Part shown: positions 10,290 to 22,132 of the stretch, one piece after another
Numbering within the stretch: the first letter of the stretch is position 1
Layout of the letters: the number at the start of each line of letters is the position of its first letter
Assembly: GCA_024195265.1 (NCBI GenBank)
Contig: JAJLRJ010000006.1
Location: 6,722,139-6,786,138, forward strand
Length of the DNA: 64,000 nt
Reading direction: 5' to 3'
Origin: Dendrophyllia cribrosa
Lineage: Eukaryota > Cnidaria > Anthozoa > Scleractinia > Dendrophylliidae
Position numbers and translations under genes: made by a program
Notes under the pieces: generated by a model
Database searches by the model: none
What the model was told of the DNA's origin: nothing
What the model saw: the letters and a program-made list of their open reading frames with translations, nothing else

Positions 10290-12038
10290 CAGGGGCACCC
10301 AACAAACAATCTTTAGTAAAATGTATTATTTTACTCAAATAAATTAAAATAAATGATATAAAAGCATTTCCAAGTGTTCTTCTACGTTGCCAGCTGGATT
10401 AATCAACCTTGTTCCAAGGCTCGGTTGCGAATGGGAAAAAGTGACGTCAAAGACTCAAATATACCTCACGGGTTGAAATTATAATAACAATAAGCATAGA
10501 AAATTGCAGAAAGAACAAGTCCAAAGTTTTTGTTGCTTTTCGCGTGATTTTCAATACTTATTACTCATGCGCATAGCGCGCATGAGGTAAGGTTCCGGCT
10601 TCGTTTTTCTCGTTTTTATTATTTTTTGCGTCACGATTTGGCATGCAGATTTATGCACGCATATTTTAGTGACCGGGTCCTCGGGTCACCAACATTCTAC
10701 AAAAATGGCTGCCGCGCTCGGCATGTGCTTGGTTTTTAAAACCGTAGTTTCGTGTCATCGGATTAATAACTCACATTTAAAATATTCAAAATGGAAAGAG
10801 AAAGCTTTAAGGAATACCCAAAGCCGCTATAGTGGAGAAAAAGGAGACCTTTTAGCAACTAATCTTGCTTCGAGGAAATTCATACGCTTTTATCAGTGTG
10901 GGGCGATCAAAACCGAAGAAGCAGAGTTTTAAAGAATTTTCAAACAGACGAAGGACTTTACCGTAAAAGAAATTACAATTTTTGGTGAGAATTTATGTTG
11001 ATATCAATTTGTGATTCACTTTTTCTTTGTGTTCTGGTTAGTTTTGGAGAAATATTTATAAAACATGTTAAAATTCAATCGTAATGACATCTGATATTAT
11101 GTAAGCAAAACAAGACTTAATTTTATACCGGTAGCTCTAACTTCACACGCGTCGCGTAATACGCAAAGATGTCTGTGTATGTTTTGCAATTTTCATTTCC
11201 AAATCAGTTTCTAGGGCAATTTCCGATACAACTGGTGTATTTTATTCGAAAATTAGTCATACTTTTAGTCTAGACCGAGTAAAAGTTTTTGTGCACGGTC
11301 GCGTAATTCTGTTATTGAGATTCACTAAAATTGAAAAAATAGCCCGGTCGTTTGCTGATTTCATTGCTTTTAAAAGTAGTCTTTTCAAATGTAACAGAAA
11401 GAAGTCACGGTTTGGGAAATAAAAGACGAGTGTGTATTTGATCGGGAATCAATAAATGAAATATTCAAAGTGAGTACAGAAAACGTGTTTTAGCGTGTTC
11501 TTTATAGTGTCACGCAAAATTCGTTGAGGGGAGAGGGATGCGTGACCCATTTAAAATAAACTGTATAACTTTCTTATGCAAGCGCATGAGTACAGGCTAC
11601 CAGTGTAGCCTCTTGTTGTTATTATAATTTCAACCTGTGAGGTATGTTTGAGTCTGACGTCACTGTCTCCCATTCGCAACCAAGCCTTGGAACAAGGTTG
11701 ATTAATGGCGGCCGTAAATTCTCGGAAATAAATGTTAAAATAAAATGACTTCTGGTGTTCGTAATAAATTGAAATTTAGCAAGATGAGTACACGAAAATG
11801 TAAAAAAATGAAAATCAAAAATTTGATCGCAGGGGCACTTTAAATTTGTTACTACGAAGCTGAACTCTCTTTTCGATCTGCTAAAGTTAGCCAGCACAGT
11901 TTGTTCTCACGACTTCTTTCTCAAGTCAACCAGCGCAAAAATGGTAATTGAAAAAAAAAGTACAGAAAATTTTGCCAGCCAGCAAGAATTCCGCTGGGGA
12001 ACAGATAAAGTGAGGAACAGATTCGTTGGGTGCCCCTG
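10290..12038. mobile_element. TIR element CAGGGGCACCCAAC, host of a nested element
   Basis: The left end CAGGGGCACCCAAC and the right end, its exact complement, are flanked by the 6-bp repeat AGTGTT (10284-10289 and 12039-12044). A second TIR element occupies 10398-11706. The remaining sequence of this outer element is only about 440 bp, so it was a MITE before the second insertion. The superfamily is uncertain. Confidence 0.6.
10398..11706. mobile_element. Nested TIR element with ~95-bp arms
   Basis: Arms 10398-10491 and 11612-11706 are inverted copies at high identity (start ATTAATCAACCTTG, then TTGCGAATGGGA and a TGACGTCA-like block). The interior (10500-11610) contains an 87-codon frame starting before an ATGGCTGCC context, but I recognise no transposase. 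It lies inside the element at 10290-12038. Confidence 0.6.
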
Positions 12039-12044
12039 AGTGTT

Positions 12045-12318
12045 CCTTTGTCCTTAAGGGTTACGGAAGCAAAGTGCTAAATCTGCTCTCGTAAATTTTT
12101 ATTTTAATGTAGTAGGTTGTTTCTCAACTTTGGTAACAATGTAGAACGCTACGTGTCCTAGAATTTTAAATAGATCTTTTGTCCTCGTGAGCGGAAACGT
12201 GTACACGTTGAGGTACTTTAACAATAGAGAAACTTGTGCCAATATTTGTCCCCTCTGCACTATATTAGTAAGTCATTTTGTAAACATTAGTCGGTTACGT
12301 TCAAGGCTGCATAGAGCC
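12045..12318. other. Intergenic or LINE continuation
   Basis: This may contain the 5' continuation of the LINE fragment interrupted at 10289, but frames are broken. Nothing else is visible. Confidence 0.3.
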
Positions 12319-12390
12319 AGGTTGACATCAAGGTTAGCGTCAAGGTTACTATCAGGGTCAACATCGAGGTTAATATCAAGGTTAGATCCT
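12319..12390 (+). repeat. 12-bp tandem repeat
   Basis: Six imperfect copies of a 12-mer of the form AGGTTARYRTCA run head to tail. Confidence 0.7.
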
Positions 12391-12909
12391 GAGTCAGAAT
12401 AAACCTACGTTGGCTGAAGTTTTGACTGGTTTCCTGTTGTCCTGAGAGGTCCCGGCTCATGAGTAGATTCCCGTGTACCAAGGTTTTGACGTCAGCCTTA
12501 TCTCCGCTGCAAGCGTGGTTCGCTCTGAGCTAAAGTTTCCCGCGTAAAAGTCGTTGTTTCGGAAAAGCATTGTTCAAGTTTCAGTTTTCACTCCCTCGCC
12601 GAAGTAGGAAAAACCTATCGTCCCATTGGGTGAAAACTTAATATGGATTTAAGATTTTTTTTTTTCATGTTTCCCTTACTATTATCTGAAAATAGAACTA
12701 AATTGGAGCAATTTGGATCGTAATTTAGACCAAGCCCTTGAATTGCAAAACCTTGATTATTATTGTGTGGTATTTTGGTCACAGGAAAAACTCTGAACAT
12801 GTTTTGCACAGCACACCCTATGAGAATGTTTAAAACAGAAACACATATCACCATTTGTGTTCACGAGGGCTCTATATGAGCATATTAAACAAATCGTGTG
12901 GAAAACTCA

Positions 12910-13702
12910 CATTGTGTTAGCTACAGGAAGCCCTATCAGCAACTTAAAGACATAGGGTCACCACTCAGCATATTAGCTATGGGGAACCCTACTGATCAGC
13001 AACTAAATAACACAGGGTAACCTCTCAGCATGTTACCTACAAGGAACCTTATCAGCAAGTCAATAACACAATGCAAGGAAAACTTGTTTGACACAGGATA
13101 ACCACTCAGCATGTTAGCTACAGGGAATCCTATCATCCTATCAGCAACTTAAGCTATAGGGAACCCTATCAGCACAGGGTAACCTCTCAGCATGTTACCT
13201 TACAGGGAACCCTATCAGCAACTTAATAACACAGGGTAACCTCTCAGCATGTTATACCCCATTCACACCAACGCTTAAACATGTTTAAATGTTGTTTAGT
13301 TTAAAACAGGTTTAGAAAAATACCTCCTAACCTCCCGTAATATTTGGAGTGAAATCTTTACTAAAAGAAACTTTATTGACTTTATTACCATTCCAGGTAG
13401 TTTAAGTCATATGCATTTCAAAACGTTCAAGATAGAGGCTAAAACGTGATTAAACTAAACAACATTTAAACATCTTTAACCGTTGGTGTGAATGGGGCAT
13501 TAGTTACAGGGGACCCTATCAGCAAGTTAATAACAGAGGGAAATCTTTTGTTTAACACAAGGTAACCTATCAGCATGTAAACTACAGGGAACCCCATCAG
13601 CAAGTTTATAACAGAGAGAAAACTTATGTTTACCACAGGGTTACCTCTCAGCATGTTAGCTACAGGGATCCCTATCAGCAGGTTAATAACAGAGTCCAGT
13701 GT
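12910..13702 (+). repeat. ~55-bp minisatellite split by a MITE
   Basis: Units contain CTCAGCATGTTAGCTACAGG and GAACCCTATCAGCAA followed by TTAATAACACAGGGTAACC. Copies are imperfect and partly rearranged. The array is interrupted at 13255-13499 by a 245-bp MITE, and a related unit resumes at 13503. Open frames inside are repeat artefacts. Confidence 0.7.
13255..13499. mobile_element. Harbinger-like MITE in a minisatellite
   Basis: Ends TACCCCATTCACACCAACG and the complement of CGTTGGTGTGAATGGGGCA are inverted, with arms extended by TAAACATGTTTAAATGTT-type sequence to about 46 bp. TTA flanks both sides (13252-13254 and 13500-13502). Confidence 0.65.
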
Positions 13703-14787
13703 CGGATTAGGGTCTCCTACTGACACTTAAAAAACCGAAACTGAAACTTGTCTTTGAGACAGGGTAACGTTTCAGTGTATCAGTCACTAGTAAGCATATC
13801 AGAAACACAGAGTAACTTATTGATCACCATTTTGGCCAGAGGGACCTTGTCAACATATTTGACACATGGAAGCATATTCCCATGTTAAATTAGCTGTATG
13901 AAAGGTTCTCTTCTCCGACATGAACCAATGTGACAAAACATCAGATGAAAATATGGTTGAATCCATGATAGTTTTCAAAGGGGCAGGCCTCTAAAATTTT
14001 CAAAAGGTTGAATAGTCTGGACTTTTCAGTATCTCTCAAGTTTATCTCACAAAATTTGGAGGTGGGTAAATTAATGGCAGAACGTACATGAGTTATTTGC
14101 TTATACCATGATGTTATTACCACTAGAAATAGTAGAAGTGCTTTTCAGCCCATTTGTGAAATTTTGAAAAATAATTTTCACAAGCTGAAAACTATTACTT
14201 TACATTATACTGTGCAGTAATAATATTTAAAAAAATAAAAATGATCATTATCATTATGTGAATGATAGACTTGTTTATCACAATTAGAAACCACAGCGGA
14301 AATTTCACGCAGGTATTCCTAGAAAATACACTGTGTATAGCAAGGACAGCAAGCCACATGTACAGTATTTGTGATTTGCGAGAGTGTAGTGTTTAGCGTT
14401 TAGCAGCAGCTTTCAATAGTACCCCCACAGAGGGGGTCAATCAGTCTCTAGGCAACAAAGACCCAGTTATCCCCAATGAGTGTTGTGTATTTATTGTATA
14501 TCATATGAAGGAGTAAGGGCATAACCGTATCATTTCAAGTGTTGGCATTTTTCACTCATAAATCGTGTTTTTAGCCAAAAAAAATATGGTTCTGTTGCTA
14601 AAATATTGGTGCTCTAATGGTAGTTGAAATAAAAACACAACAGATTCAAGAAAACAACTGGCAAGTTTATATCTAACATTTTAATACCATTTGCAGTTTA
14701 CAAAATAAGTGTATGCAGTATACAAATAAACGAGTGGGTTTCCTGTGCAATGGTTATGAATCTGAGCTTGTTACCACTGATTTCACT
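13703..14787. other. AT-rich intergenic sequence
   Basis: Degenerate minisatellite-like words continue to about 13850. After that no element or gene is apparent. Confidence 0.4.
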
Positions 14788-15000
14788 GTTACGCGACCCC
14801 TTGAATCAAAACTACTTTGAGCAATTTCAATTTACTCTGCCGTCAATCATACCTAGTAGGAGGAGTTTGTATTCTCCCGCGTGATCACCAGCCTGCAATG
14901 GCATCCGAAGAAACGAACTCTTTCCATATAAGGTATGATTGACGGGCAGGGTAAATCGAACTGCTCAAAGTAGTTTTGATTCGAAGGGTCGGTGCGTAAC
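14788..15000. mobile_element. Foldback MITE with ACT flanks
   Basis: Arms of about 65 bp: left GTTACGCGACCCCTTGAATC, right its complement ending GTGCGTAAC. A 3-bp ACT flanks both ends (14785-14787 and 15001-15003). It lies 67 bp downstream of a BTB-Kelch stop codon. Confidence 0.6.
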
Positions 15001-15067
15001 ACTGAAAGAAATGGTAAACAAAAATCTTTTTAAACTCAAGATAAATGTGCAATTTTTATGTCAAAGG

Positions 15068-17194
15068 CTAAAAGGCTTCTTCAAATACATCTTTGTTGAG
15101 TGTTGCAAAACAAGCTTTATAGTGCATTTCGTCCTGTCTTTTCTCTTGATTTTCATGGTTAACAGGTATGGATGATTTCTTCTTCCATTCACTTGTCTCA
15201 GAATCAAACATTTCCACCAATAACTCTCTAGATCGCTTATTACCGGTATCTGTGATGCCACCAATAACATACAGAGCTCCCTGAAAACACACCATGCTAG
15301 CAGCGATCCGTGGTGCATTGAGACTTGGCATCATCTGCCATTCGTCAGTTGATGGATTGTACATCTCGCATGAGTCAAGCACAATACGCACCTTCTCGTG
15401 CTTGTGGTTTTGCGTTCCACCAGCTATGTAGATCTTACCACTCATGGATGCTCCAAAAGCATTACGCCTAGACTCATTCATAGGTGCAACCTCTTCCCAT
15501 CTGTTTTTATTTGGGTCAAACCTTACCACTCTAGCTGATCCAACAAATTTTTTAACCGACAAAGGAGCAACACCTATTACATAAAGGTGTCTTCCATCAC
15601 TAACACAACATGGTCCATAATGATCTGTCTGAAAGCCCTCCACTATGACCCTGTCATTCCTCTCAAGATGCTGTATACTAATTCTTCCACGGACACCCAG
15701 CGTGTTGACCATTGCATACACATCGCCATTCAATACTGATAAACTGCTAAAGATTTCGTAATAACTTCTCTGCAGTGTTCCATAGGAGTTGATAGAAGGC
15801 ATATAGTATTCTATTACAAACTGTGGGCGCTGGCCTTCACGCCGGCCTTTAACTACTTGCCCATCCAAAATGTACAGTTTATCTTTGCATTGTACAAGAC
15901 AATGAGATTGATGTTCAAACATCATGTCTGCCAACTTGTACCATGTGTTTTGTTGTGGAAGGTAACACAGTGCTTTTCTTCCACCACAAACAAAAATTCC
16001 TTTTATCTGTGTGTCTAGGCATTTTCTTGGTGGTTTGTCAGGGAATTCGTTAGTGGGGTAAAAAATCCACTTCAAGGACCCCAACACAAAGTTTAAACAC
16101 TGATTGTTCATGGTGATGAGCTCTTCCTTCACTAATTCATTTAACAAAAAGTCATGTGATATGGACCTCAAACGGACTTGACACAACAAATCAGGAAAGT
16201 TCTTTTCTCTTTCACTTTTGTTGTGAGACACCCACTTTACAATTCCTTTGAAAACTTCTTCCTCAGCACCGACAGTAATGTCGTCACTAGACACCCATTC
16301 CATAACTTGCTTTGCATCAAGGTTCAGAAAATCACCTGTTTTCATGACAACAGTGAAATTCAAATTGATCATTTCAAGGGATTTTTCCCTTAATGCCATG
16401 CATTGATATTTGTCTGCAAAACAATAGGTAAAAACACAGTTCTCAATTGTCATAATCTCCTTTAATAAATCAGATGCCAATGTTTTTAAGCCTGGTAGAA
16501 GAAGATAATCTGCTACTGCAATCAAATCTTGGGCGCCTTTCTCGGTGATCAAAACATTTCCTGTGTAAACGTACTTGAGCACGTCTTCCATGACAGACGC
16601 AGTTGCCTCTTCACATTCTATTCTGATCCGTTGTTTACTGCTTTCTCTCAAGCTCATGTCAGTTGCTAGAGATGAAAGGAATAACGGGCTTGCTGCAGCT
16701 AGCACAATTTCGTGAGCTTTGAACTCTTTGCCTTTTACTGCGACAGCCACATCGCAGAAACGTTCGTTTCTTCTCAGGGTGTCGACACGCTCGATTAGTT
16801 CTGGACGATGCTGTGAAGGATCTGCTGTCATGGGCTGAGACACGGCCGCCATGTTGGAACTTTGCAATTGCGGAAGTGAGCAGCTGTGTTCGGTGACCGA
16901 ACCCTTTTCAGTGTAAGCGTACTTTAAAACGTCTTCCATGACCGACGCAGTTGCCTCTTCAAGCTCTATTCTGATCAGTTGTTCGTTGTTTTCTCTCATG
17001 TCACTTTCTAGAAGTGAAAGAAAGAACGGGCTTGCTGCAGCTAGCACAACTTTGTGAGCTTTAAACTCTTTGCCTTTTACTGCGACTATCACATCGCAAA
17101 AACTTTCGTTTCTTCTTAGGGTGTCGAGACGTTCGATTAGTTCTTGACAAAACTGTGACAGATCTGCTGACAATAATTCAGACAAGGCCGCCAT
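15068..17194 (-). CDS. Double-BTB BACK-Kelch protein (KLHL-type), copy a
   Basis: A single-exon frame encodes 708 aa from the ATG at 17194. The frame stays open for 31 more codons upstream, but the MAAL start is preferred because it matches the MAAV/MATV starts of the paralogues. Order: BTB1 (about 20-95, cut short after DVLKYAYTE), linker, BTB2 (about 134-240, complete to PGLKTLASD), BACK (about 250-360), Kelch repeats (about 398-690) with ending SCEMYNPSTDEW and EMFDSETSEWKK. KLHL proteins usually have one BTB and act as substrate adaptors for cullin-3 ubiquitin ligases. Here the linker HSCSLPQLQSSN followed by an internal MAAVSQ looks like the translated 5' UTR and start of a second copy, so the gene arose by an internal tandem duplication. 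No stops or frameshifts. Confidence 0.85.
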   Translation of the reverse strand: MAALSELLSADLSQFCQELIERLDTLRRNESFCDVIVAVKGKEFKAHKVVLAAASPFFLSLLESDMRENNEQLIRIELEEATASVMEDVLKYAYTEKGSVTEHSCSLPQLQSSNMAAVSQPMTADPSQHRPELIERVDTLRRNERFCDVAVAVKGKEFKAHEIVLAAASPLFLSSLATDMSLRESSKQRIRIECEEATASVMEDVLKYVYTGNVLITEKGAQDLIAVADYLLLPGLKTLASDLLKEIMTIENCVFTYCFADKYQCMALREKSLEMINLNFTVVMKTGDFLNLDAKQVMEWVSSDDITVGAEEEVFKGIVKWVSHNKSEREKNFPDLLCQVRLRSISHDFLLNELVKEELITMNNQCLNFVLGSLKWIFYPTNEFPDKPPRKCLDTQIKGIFVCGGRKALCYLPQQNTWYKLADMMFEHQSHCLVQCKDKLYILDGQVVKGRREGQRPQFVIEYYMPSINSYGTLQRSYYEIFSSLSVLNGDVYAMVNTLGVRGRISIQHLERNDRVIVEGFQTDHYGPCCVSDGRHLYVIGVAPLSVKKFVGSARVVRFDPNKNRWEEVAPMNESRRNAFGASMSGKIYIAGGTQNHKHEKVRIVLDSCEMYNPSTDEWQMMPSLNAPRIAASMVCFQGALYVIGGITDTGNKRSRELLVEMFDSETSEWKKKSSIPVNHENQEKRQDEMHYKACFATLNKDVFEEAF

Positions 17195-17399
17195 ATTGAA
17201 ACTTTGCGGAAGTCGACAAGCCTCAATTTGAAACACGTTTGAAAGAAGAATAGGCCGAGGTTGCAAGAAGGGGCAACAAGGAATCAATGTCAGAATTAAA
17301 TTTGAAAACTAGAAACAGAATATTGGAAAGATTCATTTGACCATTTCAGAATAACTCAGACAGGGGTCATTTTTTATCGAAACACACCTTACTAACACC

Positions 17400-17830
17400 T
17401 TACTGTTAGTGGTACCAAACCACCAATTTTAGCATGTAAAATTTATGATGATCGGGGGTAGGGATGGGGTACTCAACAAAGTTGTGTACGGGGATTGCCC
17501 GCACTGAGGTCCAAACTCTTACCCTTTTATTTCCCTTTTTTGACAGAAAAGGTACCCCTTTCATATACCTTTCATTGAAAATGGTACCCCTTTTCATATC
17601 AGGGATGTAGCTGTGGGGGGTCCTGGGGTGCCCATGACTTCCTCTCCGCCCCCCCCCCCCCCCCCACCTTTGTGAGATAATTTTAGTAACACAGTGTGGA
17701 TGCCAACATGACAATCTGATAAGTACCCTGGGTGTGACACAGTGTGACCTCCTCCCCCTCCCTCCTTGAAAAATCTTAGCTATGCCCCTGCATATACCTT
17801 TCATTGAAAATGGCACCCCTTTCCAACCTC
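17400..17830. repeat. Degenerate GGTACCCCTTTC repeat region
   Basis: Repeated words (ACCCCTTTCATATACCTTTC, ATTGAAAATGG) occur near 17555-17600 and 17795-17825, with a poly-C tract near 17650-17667 and an AACCTCGTTCCCGGGG word near 17825. This is a dispersed-repeat mosaic; related words recur at 18655-18830 and 52440-52600. Confidence 0.5.
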
Positions 17831-18023
17831 GTTCCCGGGGTGTTTCCCTTTCCTCCCCCTCCCAATATTAATTTTAAAAGAGAAAAACCCTGGAAACAAG
17901 TTTGACCTGAAATAGACAAACCGCGGTGATAAACATATTGAACTTATTCATTTTTGATAAAAACTTGATGTTTCGTATGCTACTACATACATTTTCAAAA
18001 GTGACCGTTACAATTGAAAACTA

Positions 18024-18548
18024 CCTTATTATAGGAAATTAACAATGCACGTTGACAACGCGAAGAAAATTTACGTTACACTAAATTAACGCGAATTTTT
18101 CAAAAGTTAGGTTTACATGCATTAAATTAACGCGAATTTTTTTATAAGCATCTTGCTTTATTAACTGCGATTTTCATAATTCTGCAAACTCGCACTTTAC
18201 ATTTCTGAACGCCAAACTGCGTTTTGACTTCCGTCAATAAAACCTCCCAAGACAAGTGCACGGATGTTTCTAAGTTTTTTTTAAAGCCGAAAATTTGGTT
18301 TTGAAGCCTAACTAGACCCTATCAATTCAAAAGATCTTTCAAAGCCTCCGTGAAATGTGACTCTGAAGAGCCAATAGAGGAGTCATGAACTAATAAGGTT
18401 TTGTAATGAAATAAAGGTGCTTTAAAATAACAATGTTGTAAAATAGCGTGCATTAAATTTACATCGACATTAATTAAGATACATTAAATTAACGCGAACT
18501 TTGTAAAATCGCGTTAATAAAGTGCATTGTTAATTTCCTATAATAAGG
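18024..18548. mobile_element. TIR element with TA flanks (CCTTATTATAGG)
   Basis: The left end CCTTATTATAGGAAATTAAC and the right end, its complement, match over about 29 bp, with TA on each side. Subterminal copies of TTAACGCGAATTTTT recur. No coding sequence. Probably a Tc1/mariner-type or related MITE. Confidence 0.65.
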
Positions 18549-18654
18549 TATACTTATATAGTATTGAAAAGGGACTGGGACCGAGATTAAGTACAAAACT
18601 TAACAGTTGATCTATAAAAAGAAAATATATTTTTTGATATATTTTGAAAGGCCC

Positions 18655-18905
18655 TTTTTAAAATGGCAGTTTTTCCTACCCTTTTTATATTTCAACTCGT
18701 GTTTTCCCTAACCTTTCCTATACTTCATGAAATCCCTACCCTTTCATATTCTGCAGCTCCTGAAATCCCTACCCTTTCATATACCTCCAGCTTCAAAAAG
18801 GTACCCCTTTCGGGAGGAGCATCCCCATATAGCCCATTATAGCTTTAGGGAGTACCACTCCCCCCCCACCCCGGAACGATGATCACCCCTTCCACTTTTA
18901 TATGG
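18655..18905. repeat. Dispersed repeat, family shared with 52440-52600
   Basis: Blocks GGCAGTTTTTCCTACCCTTT, GAAATCCCTACCCTTT and ATCCCCATATAGCCCATTAT are shared with 52440-52560. A C-rich run follows. Confidence 0.5.
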
Positions 18906-19203
18906 GAGCCCCACCCCCTGTTTGTTATCTACAGGGTTCAAATTTTTCTTTATTTTTCTGTGTAAATACATTAAAATAATGCTTGAACATATTATAAAAG
19001 TAAGGAGGCCCCATTTGGCAATTTTCAAAGAAATCTTATAGTTTAGCCTTTTAACCTCCAAAAGCATTGTTTTGTCAAAATAAAAATTCTAGGCTCTCTT
19101 TGCCAGTTAAACTCTTTGGACACCAACAGTAAGAACAAGTAAAGAGCTTAATTATAAAGGCAAGATGACAGGCAAGAGGGCAAAAATGTCACTATACCTA
19201 GTA

Positions 19204-19595
19204 TACCTGCCAACTTTTTCCGAGTGATAGGCGTGAGAATTTTTTCGTAGGAGTGCCAGGATGTCCGAAGGCGACCCGACCAAATCCGAAGAAAACCCGA
19301 TCTATTCCGAAGATGTCCGAAGAAAGGAATAGTGAACACCCGATTATTCCTCTTTACCCCCCAAATGGACCTCTGAGACCTCTGTAATTGTAACGTTCAG
19401 AACGATAAAAACCTACAAAAAAGTGCCATATTTTCATGAACGTAACTATATTTTAAATTGGATCATGCGATCAGTAAAGGCTCATAGCTCAAATCTGTAA
19501 GTCAGGCGTGAGAAATTGCTCCATCGGCGTGAGATCGGAGTTTTAGACTCGCAGGCGTGAGACTCACGCATAAGGCGTGTGACTTGGCAGGTCTA
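19204..19595. mobile_element. hAT-like MITE with 8-bp target duplication
   Basis: Ends TACCTGCCAAC and the complement TAGACCTGCCAAG are imperfectly inverted, and both sides carry GGCGTGAG motifs. An exact 8-bp ACCTAGTA flanks both ends (19196-19203 and 19596-19603), typical of hAT insertions. No transposase. Confidence 0.7.
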
Positions 19596-19603
19596 ACCTA
19601 GTA

Positions 19604-20966
19604 GGGAGTGTGTCAAGAGAGAAAAATAGCTCTTCTCCTCACTTAATAATTTTGTCCTTTTGTCCCATACCCCAGAGTTGCACTGCGTTGAGTATAGTTT
19701 TTATATTATTGTTAAAAACTATTTGAAATTAACAGACAGTATGTAAGACCAAAACAAAACACGTCTTAAAAGGATGTCTTTGGGGGGCCAAACGGGTGAG
19801 CCTACCAGTATAATTTACTTTTATTTTTACACATGAGCTAGGCATTCTACATGCATCTCCGTGGAAGTGAATTTTTAGGCTTAACAAAAATAAAAATGTC
19901 CCGAAAGTTACTTCTAAAAGAAGCCCTTTTAACTTTAACTCCCAAAAGTGCCAAAAATCTAAATTCAATAAATCAGCCAAAATATTTCATTTTGCAAAAT
20001 ACTGCAAAATGATTGATACCTGATGCAAATTAAAGTACTGCCAATAATTTGAATGGTCAAACCATGGGATTTTGCCAAACAGACACAAAATTTAAAACTA
20101 CACTACATGTATTCATAATAGACTCTGGGAGTCAAAGGGCAGTTGTCTTTTTTTAAATGTGGTTTTTGCCTAATCGAGTCTGTTTGAATATTGCAACTAA
20201 AACATAAGTCGGTCACATATATTAATAGCTATTTTTACAAGATAGTGCTTTTATACAAGCCAAAAAACACAAGATCTTCCCCAGACTGCCAAAACGTTAG
20301 CAAGGATGTTGTCGCCCCAAGCCCCTCAATAATAACTGCCTTCATATAATTCAGGGTGGTCATTAGGCTTTGAAGAAGCCTGAGTACAACAGAAAAGTGG
20401 TTAGTCATAAAACAAAGAAAATAATCCTTGTCTTTCAGTCATTTTCTACCTTTTTTGTAGCCGGCCATCTTTACTGTAGTTGTCAGCCATAAATGTCGGT
20501 TGCCAGCTACTAATGCTTGCCCCGACAACTGATATTAAAATGACCAACTTCCTCGTCACTTAATTTCAGTGCCATTGGAGTCAAGTGGAAGCTGGTTGAA
20601 AGCTGTTATAATTATGGTCGTAAAGGGAAGTTAAGAAATATATTATGGGTAAAAAAATACACAGAATATAAAATGAGATGCCAAACCCTTTCTTAAAAAT
20701 CTTAGCCCAAGACAATGCTTTTTCTATAACAAGTGCAAGACGAGTGCCTCAAAAATTACCAGCCAAGACAATTAAGAAAGCTTAACTTACATTGTACATT
20801 ATAACAACAATTTAAATATGAACTTAAGCGCTTTTAAGTAGAATTGCAAAAAAAGAATTATTAGAGATTTCACATAAGTACTACAGTATGTGAGTTTCAA
20901 AATAAACTCAAGGTTATGATTTCTGCAACTTATATAGAGATAAAGTTTGTAACCAAAGATTCAGAC
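19604..20966. other. AT-rich intergenic sequence
   Basis: No convincing genes, RNA genes or terminal-repeat elements are seen in this stretch. Confidence 0.4.
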
Positions 20967-21300
20967 CCGGGGGGGGGGGGGGGGGGAGGGGGAGGGGACT
21001 CCCATATAAAAATGGCGGGGGTGCTCGTCGAAAAAAAACACCCTAAAAAATACCAGAATCTTGTTTGATGGGTGTGGCTCAAAATAATTTTTACCCCTAA
21101 GAGGTACCAATTCTAAAACAACACATGTCATATTCTGTCATATTTTTTCGGCTTATACCCTAAAAGGTACCGCGATAATTCTAGTGGTAGTCATTTTAGA
21201 TTTTAGTACCCTAAGCGGTGCCAATCTGCAAATTTTGACCCCTAAAAGGTATGACAGGCACCCCCGTCATTTTTATATGGGAGTCCCCCCCCTCCCAGGG
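20967..21300. mobile_element. G-run foldback element, copy 1
   Basis: The left arm starts with a G run, then GGACTCCCATATAAAAATGG and GGGGGTGCTCG. The right arm is the complement (CACCCCCGTCATTTTTATAT then GGGAGTC and a C run). The interior has recurrent ACCCCTAAGAGGTACC-type words. The same family is at 58088-58430 and, decayed, at 45648-45910. Confidence 0.6.
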
Positions 21301-21930
21301 ATTCAGAGCCATGTCTTGCTAAATAAATATTAAGTATTGTTCCACATAAGAACGATAGCAAACTTCATTGTTCTGCGGCATTAGCTCTTTCCCACATAGA
21401 ATATCTTTGATTTCAAGAATAGAGGAGGAGCTGATGGTTAATAATTATATTTCATTATAAAAATAAAGAAAATCCATTTGCGTCAAATAAATTTTAGGAA
21501 ATGCTCGTGCTTAACCAATCAGAATAGCAGAAGACAATAGCTAATAATTTTGCTTCTTTGATGAAGTTCCCCAAATACAATTTCTTTTAAAAATTGTATG
21601 TTGTGCGATTGGGTCTCACATTACTTGAAACCTTAAAAAAATTAGACAAAATGCACCTTGAACCTTAACTTTTTAGCGGTTTTTGAGTCTAGGCCAATGA
21701 GATCACTAGTTGCAACAATGAAAAATCTTGACATTCCATCATGTTTGACATTCCATTGCCGTTCAGCGCTACCCTTCTTATGCGGATCATTACTTAAATA
21801 ACAGATCATTGAACTTACAATGGTTCCAGGAAAAGGTGTTCATAATAATGGAAGTTGATTCACAATATTATTGTTCACCATCCAAGCAGACAAAATATAA
21901 CTCAGTGTGTACTTTTGATGTTACTATCCC

Positions 21931-21999
21931 ATTATTAATTATTACACATTATTAATTATAACACATTAATTATTACACATTATTAATTATTACACATGG
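21931..21999 (+). repeat. ATTATTAATTATTACAC short tandem repeat
   Basis: Four or five imperfect copies of an AT-rich unit of about 16 bp. Confidence 0.65.
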
Positions 22000-22132
22000 C
22001 CATGCAGTTGCAGGCATTGGGGACAGGGGAACTGGGAAAGGATGCCTGCAATAAAGACCCTCGCCATTCATTTCTGCAGATGCTGACGGCCACAAATTCT
22101 GATTTACTAATTTGCACTGAGTGGTAAACATA

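Noticed and set aside
10669..10932. 87-codon frame with an ATGGCTGCC start context
   Set aside because: Lies in a nested TIR element and matches no domain I know; no splice sites or paralogue to support it.
12910..13702. Possible CRISPR-like array of regular repeats
   Set aside because: Units are contiguous minisatellite copies without unique spacers, in an animal genome.
13466..13726. Minus-strand frame with repeated NLLIG-type words
   Set aside because: It is a translation of the minisatellite.
16178..16393. Short plus-strand frame in the Kelch region, and similar ones at 27840 and 48802
   Set aside because: They recur antisense to the conserved BACK domain of each paralogue and are explained by its codon conservation.
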